Assembly (NCBI GenBank): GCA_033807695.1
Contig: CM066306.1
Coordinates: 3,534,001 to 3,598,000 of the forward strand
Length of the DNA: 64,000 nt
Reading direction: 5' to 3'
From: Daedaleopsis sinensis
Taxonomy: Eukaryota; Basidiomycota; Agaricomycetes; Polyporales; Polyporaceae
Part shown: positions 57,160 through 64,000 of the stretch, one piece after another
Position numbering within the stretch: position 1 is the first letter of the stretch
How the letters are laid out: each line of letters opens with the position of its first letter
Made by a program: the position numbers and the translations under genes
Notes under the pieces: model-generated
What the model was told of the DNA's origin: nothing
Databases searched by the model: none
What the model saw: only the letters and a program-made list of their open reading frames with translations

Positions 57160-59818
57160 TCAGAACGATGCGAAGAAGGCCTTGCCCGCCTTCACCGCAG
57201 CGATCTTGGACGGAATCTTCGAGTATATGTGGGAGTACATGGTGACCTTCGAATCCCGTGGCTTGTCTCGCAAGAAGAAGTCGACATTGGCCTGCGGTTC
57301 CTCTATGCCATGGCTAGCAGCATTCCGACTCGCGGTCAGTGCATGCCGGGAAAGTGCATGCTTCCGATCAAGGGACTCACATGCTCTTCAGGTGGTGTTT
57401 GAGAGTTCCCACCGATGCGCGAGTACAACACCACATGCACATCGCGTCTTCATGATAGTAGGAGCTGTCGGTCTCCGCGATCGGGACTTCGACAGATGCA
57501 GTCTCGAGCGCCCGCCGGGCGATCGCAGCATGCTCCTCCGGTACACGCTCCCAGAAGCCGATCACTTGCTCTTCCTCTCGCTCCGAAAGATGGTTATGAC
57601 CGCTACGAGCAGCGGTATGCTCAATCTGTGAACGGTGTAGCAGTCAGATACGCGACCGAGCTGCGAGGGAAGTGACTGCCAGTGGTGCACGTACCGCAGA
57701 TTCCCAAGTGAAGATCGTCTGCTGAGAGACCTGCGCGCACAGGAGACATCGCAGCCTCGCGTCGCATGCCTTCATTTCCGCAAACGTCACAATGTCCGCG
57801 TTGCGCCCACACGCCTCTATCACCTGGCGCATAATTTTCACACTCTTCTGTATGTCTGACTCCACCGCCAGGTACGGGCTGGCGGTATTCACGATCGTGG
57901 ACTCGCTTGGAGAGGCAAAAACAAGGGCATTGCGAAAGCTGTCGATCCCAACTTCCAGTCGGGTCTTGAAACAATGGTGACCGAGAATTTCCGGGAACCT
58001 CATGTACGCTCCGGTGCCATACGAGTGGCAACTTCTGCACTTGAAGTGGGCAATGGCTAGGTTCAATGGATCCGCGACCCGAGCAGCGTCGCGGTCGCCG
58101 AGCTGCTTGACCATTAGAGCGGAGAGTTCACTCTTGCGCTGTTCGGTCCATCGCGCGACGAGGGCGGGGAGCATGTCGTCGAGCTGGGTGACCATCTGTT
58201 CCTCGCAGTCCTCCTGAGAGGTAGAGGTATCCTCGAGAATGGCGCGGATCTCCGGGATCAATGCGCAGTCCATGAGCGTCGCATACACGAGACGGTCTTT
58301 CGACTGGAGCAATTCCGCATGTGTGTAGTTGTGGACGGCCTTCTTGAGGTAGCGCAAGCGTTCCCTGATCATGTCCCTGTATTCGACCTCGACCCGTTTT
58401 GCGCGAATGGTTTTCATGCATTCAATAGCCTGAGTGCGCATGTTGCTCCAGGCTGGAGTACGGTTATGAAAACGTTACAAGAGCCCACCAGCGGGAGACG
58501 CACCTCTCTCTGTCAGCTTGGTAGGACGGCAAACACCGGGAATGTCGTACAGGCGACTTTGCTCCGCCCTTTCCATCATGTCGAGCTCTTCGCCCCAGCC
58601 CTCCTCACGGAGTTTGTCTAGCACACTGGGCGATGGTCAGTCACACCGTCCGTGTCGCTTTCTGAGCACATGGATTGTCACTGACGCCATGAATCGGTCC
58701 TCCTTCATAGCTTTCTTTGCGGCATCCTGTTGCGCTTTCACACTGTCCTCCCAGGTCTGCAACTGCTGGGCGATCTATCACACGCATATAAATAAACATC
58801 ATTTTGTACCGACAGTCATGAATACTAACCTTCTTACGCTCCACCACGAGGGCCTTGCGATCCTCAATGAATTGTTTCTTCTCGTCTGTGGTCGCATCCT
58901 TCATATCATTCCACAGCTGAAGAAATGCATCCAAATCGGACCGAGAGTACCGGATGTCATCATAGTATCGACCACGCCTGGAAGCAGAATGAGCATGTTC
59001 CTATGGACTAGATGGTGCGATAAGATTGACTTACGCCAACACATCATGGTACATGAATAAATTCGGGTCAATCCAAGATGAGATTTCCTTCTGAACGTCT
59101 ATTGCTGCTATCCTAGCACACGTACGCAGCCTGGACGGGTCCCACGTCACGTACAGAGCACCCAATGCGCTAACCAATGTACTCACATGGTATTCCTGCA
59201 TGAATTGCAATAGCGAACCAATAGGTGCCACATTGCGGGAGGGCTACCTGTGGTCTTCAAGCAGCCCTATACGTAGTATCATAATGAGCATGGGGTGGAA
59301 CGCGAGACGGGAATATTCACGTACATGACAGTGGTTGAAGAACAGCAAGTTCGCGTACGCGGGCTCGCTCAGTGGTGCAGGAATGTCGGGGAGCCCCTCA
59401 ATCTGCTTCCGTGACGCTTTCCAGAAGGCAAGCGACTTAGTGCGACTCATGAGGAACGCCCTGAATTCGCGAGTCGTTCGAGCGAGACAGAGCAGATCCC
59501 GCGGGTGTAGGAAGCCGAAGATCTGCAAACCATAGTGAGTTTCGCGTGGCACGACCAAACCAACGGATACCATACCTCGATGAGAACATCCAGCGGCATG
59601 TTGGGCATGTCTGCGAGGCCGCCCCGCCGCCCTCGTATGTGTCGGTGGCCCTGGCGGCGCGCCACCGCGGTTGTTCCCCTCTTGGGCGGCAGCGAGGGGT
59701 CTGAGTCGGGATCATCTTCTGACTTCGTTTGTTCGACCTTGACAGTCTTGGCTCGTGTAGATCGACGAGGCGCAGGTGCTGCGTCAACCTCCGTCTTTAT
59801 CTTCTTCCTTGGAGGCAT
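57160..59818 (-). CDS. F-box protein with Cys clusters and C-terminal C2H2 finger (paralogue B)
   Basis: Ten exons: 59576-59818, 59325-59522, 59187-59266, 59035-59112, 58830-58977, 58686-58774, 58504-58625, 57695-58452, 57381-57625, 57160-57313, giving 704 aa. The layout is identical to paralogue A: basic N-terminus (MPPRKKIKTE), F-box (MPNMPLDVLIEIFGFLHPRD), Cys motif (NHCHGCLKTT ... RYCNSCRN), helical region, KCRSCHSYG, LRCLLCAQVS, and the finger CMWCCTRASVGTLKHHLKSI followed by HG. It ends KIAAVKAGKAFFASF. Exon 2 (198 nt) and exon 10 (154 nt) have the same length as in A. Exon 2 is identical at 48 of 66 residues. The two copies lie about 32 kb apart in opposite orientation. SCF adaptor function is inferred from the F-box only. 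Confidence 0.88.
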
Positions 59819-60220
59819 CGTGTCGTGTGAGTTGGAGTACAGGGATGATGCTGGTCAAGAACAGAGGTTCGAGCGCCTGGCGCGACGCGTCAAATGTTGG
59901 CCGAATTGGGATATATGTGGCTGTGCTGGTTAATCGTGCCGAATGACTCAAGTTCGATGCCGTGTTATTGTCCCGTAAAAGAGTGCCGCGACACAGGCGG
60001 ACAGAGCTCGTGTACTTGTCTCGCGACTTACTGAAGAGGGAAGCTTGGTCGGCAATTGAGAGGAAGTTTGAACGATCTAAGCTGGTGATATCATAAATGA
60101 ATCGGATCCGTTGTGAGCAAAGTAACTGCGTATGTGCCCAATACGAAGTCATCACGGCTGCTAGCTATGCCTTCATGTTCGCTGGGAGCATGCATGAGCC
60201 TACCGTCAAACAGTAAGTAA
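59819..60220. other. Intergenic, promoter of paralogue B
   Basis: About 0.4 kb between the F-box gene start and the transposon end. It contains the promoter element at 59905-59926 shared with paralogue A. Confidence 0.5.
59905..59926 (-). promoter_or_regulatory. Promoter element shared with paralogue A
   Basis: Minus-strand core CCACATATATCCCAAT, 87 bp upstream of the ATG of paralogue B, matching 22401-22422 at 21 of 22 positions. Confidence 0.6.
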
Positions 60221-60237
60221 GGGCCTGTCCAGCTGCA

Positions 60238-60674
60238 CTCGTCGCCGTCGTCGTCGTCCATTCCGCTCAGGCCGGATCAGCGGTGATCCCGGCAAGGCTG
60301 CCGGTGTGACGATGGCGTGATCTCGCTTGGTATGGGAAGCGCCGACCGCCAGGGCTAGGGTTCGAATCCCGTTACATCCATGAGCTACTCATTTTCCCTG
60401 TTCTCCTTCATGGGTCTGAAAATGTGTCAAATAGTAGTTTACTAGCATATTGAGCACTTCTAAAAGCATTTCCTGTTTTTGAAGACTTGTAGTGGCCTCA
60501 AACTGCATGGAAAATGGTGGATTTTGGGGAAGAGTCCATTAGGCGCCTCCAAGGGCGCTTCGGGGAACGCTGTGACTCGGCCATTGCCTTGTAACAGTCT
60601 GTAACAGCCGTGACCTTGGCATCACGCCGTGCGAGTCCGGCGCGAGCGGAATGGACGACGACGACGGCGACGAG
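60238..60674. mobile_element. Nested foldback element with 30-bp perfect inverted ends
   Basis: The arms 60238-60267 and 60645-60674 are perfect 30-bp inverted copies (GTCGTCGTCGTCCATTCCGC at the core). Imperfect pairing continues about 45 bp inward. The 437-bp element has no coding frame. It contains a tRNA-like B-box sequence at about 60357-60370. It sits in the left terminal repeat of the larger MITE. Confidence 0.75.
60300..60382 (+). repeat. Possible tRNA-derived (SINE-like) segment
   Basis: GGGTTCGAATCCCG (60357-60370) is a good pol III B box. About 45-50 bp upstream, GATGGCGTGATCTCGCTTGG has weak resemblance to an A box. Acceptor and T stems do not pair properly, so it is not a functional tRNA gene. 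Confidence 0.3.
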
Positions 60675-61393
60675 TAGGACCCCCGACATATACGCCAGAT
60701 GCCTGATGCCATTTCCGGACCTCGAGGGGGGTCCTGAACCTGATGCCAACGGACAAATTTGACCTTTCGGCGGCCGGATGCCTGGTGAAATGGTCCGGAC
60801 GACCTGGCCGGACAACCTCGAGGCCTGATCCCAGGCTATGCTCCCGGACGTACCGGCCTGCCGAGACCGGCGGTTGGTATATGAGAGCAAGTATCTGTGA
60901 AGTACAGTAAGTAGGAATTACTTAGTGTCTATAGCCTTGGCCATCAATATTCAATATTCAATACTAGTCAAAGTAGTACTGGGACCGGCAAGACATTTGC
61001 CGCTGGAACACAAGAACGGGCGGCAACATTCCGGCGATGACCAGCCACGACTGCCAAACTCCCTGACTTCAATTGTGAGCTGAACATAGTATCTGGACGG
61101 TTAGAGAGGGCTCTGTGCTCGACCTGGAAGCACAATGAGTGTGCTCCAACAAAATTGAGCTCCAGGAAGGCCTGATTCCAGCGGTCCGGACGAAAATTGC
61201 GGCACAGGAGGCCTGATCCAAGGATCCGGACAAAAATCGGCGCAACGCCCGGAGGCCTGGTGTTTTCCGGACATAAACGGCCAAAATAGGGGCCTGATGC
61301 CCCGGACAATTTTTGGCCGTTTTGGAAAATCGGGATCAGGCATTTGGTTGATATGTCGAGGGTCCTCGACGAGTGCAGCTGGACAGGCCCTAA

Positions 61394-61865
61394 GTAGTTA
61401 GGACGATCCACGCTGAGGCAGTGCCCTGATCATGATGGAGGCCACGAGCGCTTCGGACAAAAGTTTTGTTTTCATCGTCCGCGTCGGACTCGTCATGATC
61501 AACGTCGCTCGAGCTCATCGATGCATCGGCCAATCTCACTATGTCACTAGTCTTTTATCCATGCTCATGCTGGACTCCTACAGCTACCCTGATGGAGCTA
61601 GCGTGGTCTTCCCTACTCTCAGGAAGCCGATCGTGACGTCTGGGTGGCAGCAATTCTCGGCACATTGTCCACGCCCATCCTGAACTGACCCTCTGTCTGT
61701 AACTCGACTTCCTCGTACGCGCGAGTATTGAGACTAGATTGTTCTCGCGCCTTGGTACTGAGACCTAATGCTCCGAGGACTGATAAGTACTCCTCATAAC
61801 TCCTCGACTCTCCCTCCTCCCACCATCACCCCTGCCCGGCGGCGGCCATTTGCAACCTCTCAACG
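61394..61865. other. Intergenic upstream of GH16 gene
   Basis: 0.47 kb. A TGATAAG (GATA-type) sequence lies about 85 bp before the GH16 ATG. No gene is supported. Confidence 0.45.
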
Positions 61866-63279
61866 ATGGTTTCGAACATCCTTCGGACTATATACCCCTT
61901 CATATCTCTACAGACTCTGTTCGGTCACCTCTTGTCTGTGGTCACCGGCTCAACGCAGCACCCCGTCGAAGTCGAAGGCACGAAGCGCTTTGTCCTCACC
62001 GACACGCACATAGGACGTGACTTTCTCGATCGCTGGACATGGGAGACGATCGACGATCCGACACATGGCCGCGTCGACTACGTTGACCAGAAGGCCGCGC
62101 TCGAGCTGAACCTGACTTCTGGTGAGTATTGCACCGATCGTCTCGAACTCGTAGTCTCGTCCCCAGCCTGTCAGACGTGTCTCAAAAGGCAACAAAAGCG
62201 TAGACAGAGACACTCTCTATCCGTGACGCCGTCCAGTGAATGATGTAGCTGCTAGCAGACTGACATTCAGCACAGCTTCCGACAGCAAGTTCATGATGCG
62301 CGCAGACTCTAAGAACATCGTCAACTCCTACACGCGGGGGAGGAAGAGCATTCGGATCCACTCAAACGATGCATATGATGAATCTATCTCTATCCTCGAC
62401 CTCCAGCACATGCCCGAGGGGTGCGCGACCTGGCCGGCGTTCTGGACCCTGAGCCAGAAGGGACCATGGCCCCATGGCGGAGAAGTCGACATTCTCGAAG
62501 GTGAGTCTAGATACCCCACTCTTCGACCTGATGCTCACTGCGTGACTGCAGGAGTGAATTTGGACCAGAGGAACGTCGTTTCGCTCCACACGACCCCCAG
62601 CTGCACGATGCCCGGAACTCACCACCGACGTCGCTCGATGAACGGAAACGTGACGTCGCTCGACTGCGACACCCGCGTCAACTTCAACCAAGGCTGCGGC
62701 GTCTCGATGTCCAAGCCCGCCTCCTACGGCACCGACTTCAACACCGCCGGGGGCGGCTACTTCGCCCTCGTGCGCACAAAGCACGGCGACGAGGGTCCGA
62801 ATATCCGTGTCTGGTTCTGGACGCGCTTCGACCCCGCGCTCCCCCCTGAGATCAAGACCCCGCCCGAGCCGGACGCGAAGACGGGCCAGCGGAGCATCTA
62901 CCCGACGAGGAGGTGGGGGCTCCCTGAGGCGGACTTTCCGCTGCAACGCCAGTGCGACTACAGCAGGCACTTTGACCCGCATATGTTCATTTTTGACCTG
63001 ACATTCTGCGTAAGTGGTGCGGCGCCCCGCTGAACACTCGTACTAGGGCTGAAGGCTGCGGTTTTTATGCAGGGTGATTGGGCCGGCTCTGTCTATCCTG
63101 GTACCGGCTGTCCTGGAACCTGCACAGATTGTGAGTGGCCGCTGTCTTGTACGTCCACGCTGGTTCGCTAACCGATAATCTGCTCGATAACTTCCGAAGA
63201 TGTCGACAATAATCCGGAAGCGTTCAGAAGCGCCTACTGGGAGGTGAACTCGCTGCGCGTGTATACTCCTGGGAAGTAA
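61866..63279 (+). CDS. GH16 endo-1,3(4)-beta-glucanase (Lam16A-like)
   Basis: Five exons (61866-62121, 62276-62500, 62552-63009, 63073-63130, 63200-63279) give 358 aa. The fold contains FLDRWTWETIDDPTHGRVDY, the tryptophan-rich cleft (CATWPAFWTLSQKGPWPHGG) and the catalytic motif GEVDILEGVN. In that motif Glu155 is the nucleophile, Asp157 assists and Glu160 is the acid/base. Later blocks are SLHTTPSCTMPG, WFWTRFDPALPPEIK, CDYSRHFDPHMFIFDLTFC and GDWAGSVYPGTGCPGTCTDY. This matches basidiomycete laminarinases that cut mixed or beta-1,3-glucan, for cell-wall remodelling or nutrition. The N-terminus (VSNILRTIYPFISLQTLFGH) is only moderately hydrophobic, so secretion or an alternative upstream exon is uncertain. 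Confidence 0.93.
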
Positions 63280-64000
63280 TCCTTGTGTTCTCTACATACT
63301 AGTACGTACGACGCTCGTACTTCTTTGATATAATCGCTCTTTTAATATTGAAAACACGATAGGTGTGTAACACCCGCGGGGTAGGAGGTCGAATAATGAA
63401 TCTTAGAAGTACGGTACTCCGAGCTGAGCAAAGAGGACTACTAGTATCGGAGCGCTGCTTCAACTTCTCAAGTCCCGTCCCTCGTGCTCCTCGGCCTCCG
63501 ATCCGCAAGAGAGCGCTTGAGACCTGTCTCAGGCGGTCGGTCTCGTGTCCTCTCTCACTCCTCGATATTCCGCCGGGCTCTCCGTTGCTGTAAGAACCGA
63601 GACGGTATACTTAGGTATGTCCGGCAAGCAAAACACTGAAGAATACGGGACCATGTCGATCCTGGACTCGTCGCAATATTTCGGTTCACGTTCTTGGACA
63701 ACTTCCTTTTCCGGATGCTTCGGTGGCTGAATCGCGATCAAGCACGGTGCGTATTGACGTGTCTACTACTACCTCACAGCTGGCCAAGCTCACTGGCACG
63801 TGCACTGGCCCCGGCACTGACAGCACAGGCTTCACCTTCACCGACATTGCGAAGAGGCTGAGCGGTGACTTGAAGCTCTTGCACGCAACCGCCGGCTGGG
63901 CAACGCGGGATCCGGTGTTCTGAGCAACTCAAACGGTCGCGGCTTTATGCCACACCGCTTTTACGGTATTGCTTCGGTTCGAGTTGGGGTGTGGCATAGG
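63280..64000. other. Window end, no supported gene
   Basis: Short plus-strand frames occur at 63.55-63.92 kb: one small ATG frame ends SFSGCFGG, another ends WATRDPVF. They have no domain and no clear splicing. A gene beginning beyond the window edge is possible. Confidence 0.4.

Larger units (their letters stand above)
60221..61390. mobile_element. Harbinger-like MITE carrying a nested element
   Basis: Perfect 24-bp terminal inverted repeats at 60221-60244 and 61367-61390 begin GGGCCTGTCCAGCTGC. They are flanked by the trinucleotide TAA on both sides (60218-60220 and 61391-61393), the TWA-type target duplication of PIF/Harbinger transposons. The 1170-bp interval has no transposase frame, so it is non-autonomous. 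Inside the left end lies a second inverted-repeat element (60238-60674). Directly after it, 60676-60716 resembles the reverse complement of 61325-61366, so the original right and left ends were about 65 bp long before interruption. The right two-thirds contain an array of GCCTGATNCC...CCGGAC motifs in one orientation. Confidence 0.8.

Noticed and set aside
60300..60382. A functional tRNA gene
   Set aside because: The B box is good but acceptor and T stems do not pair and the anticodon arm is absent; retained only as a possible SINE-like relic.
1..64000. CRISPR arrays, prokaryotic operons or ribosome binding sites
   Set aside because: The sequence is clearly eukaryotic (spliceosomal introns throughout); no regularly spaced direct repeats with spacers are present.

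Overview
The window reads as nuclear DNA of an agaricomycete basidiomycete, probably a polypore-like wood or litter fungus. Most genes are split by many introns of about 48-70 nt with GT(A/G)NGT donors, and most coding exons can be joined by hand into full-length proteins. Characteristic contents are a FunK1-type kinase, several F-box genes, a sedolisin, a Lam16A-like GH16 glucanase and a fungal two-LIM RhoGAP. Exon models below were built by reading both strands; for every complete model the exon lengths sum to a multiple of three.

Layout. 1-3.6 kb: decayed or unassigned sequence with one minus-strand coding-like stretch. 3.6-6.7 kb: FunK1 kinase (+). 7.5-9.4 kb: malate synthase (-). 9.9-11.0 kb: GET1 (-). 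11.3-12.9 kb: F-box protein (+), bracketed by a 21-bp direct repeat. 14.4-16.5 kb: sedolisin (+). 17.1-17.4 kb: ribosomal protein L39 (-), divergent from an ER FKBP (17.7-18.3 kb, +). 18.9-19.7 kb: F-box pseudogene. 20.5-22.0 kb: cytochrome c peroxidase (-), divergent from an F-box/zinc-finger gene (22.5-25.1 kb, +). 26.1-28.5 kb: secreted amidase-signature protein (+). 30.6-32.6 kb: aspartic protease (+), convergent with the fatty-acid elongation dehydratase PHS1 (32.8-33.9 kb, -). 34.3-36.0 kb: Pap1-type bZIP (-). 37.9-39.8 kb: Psr/SCP-type phosphatase (+). 43.0-48.9 kb: LIM-C1-RhoGAP (+). 49.9-52.0 kb: BTB protein (-). 52.1 kb: tRNA-Gln(CUG) with intron (+). 52.3-54.8 kb: coiled-coil HMMR-C-like protein (-). 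55.1-56.3 kb: NmrA-like protein (-). 57.2-59.8 kb: second F-box/zinc-finger paralogue (-). 60.2-61.4 kb: nested miniature transposons. 61.9-63.3 kb: GH16 glucanase (+).

The genes do not form one pathway cluster. Housekeeping functions (glyoxylate cycle, tail-anchored protein insertion, very-long-chain fatty acids, ribosome, ER folding, mitochondrial peroxide removal, Rho signalling) are interspersed with secreted hydrolases (sedolisin, aspartic protease, GH16, and an amidase-like protein) and with fast-evolving F-box and FunK1 genes. The most notable structures are the inverted F-box/zinc-finger paralogue pair, which shares intron phases and a promoter element; the nested Harbinger-like MITE with an array of GCCTGATNCC...CCGGAC motifs; very long introns placed inside a LIM finger and inside a bZIP; and two GC-AG introns.
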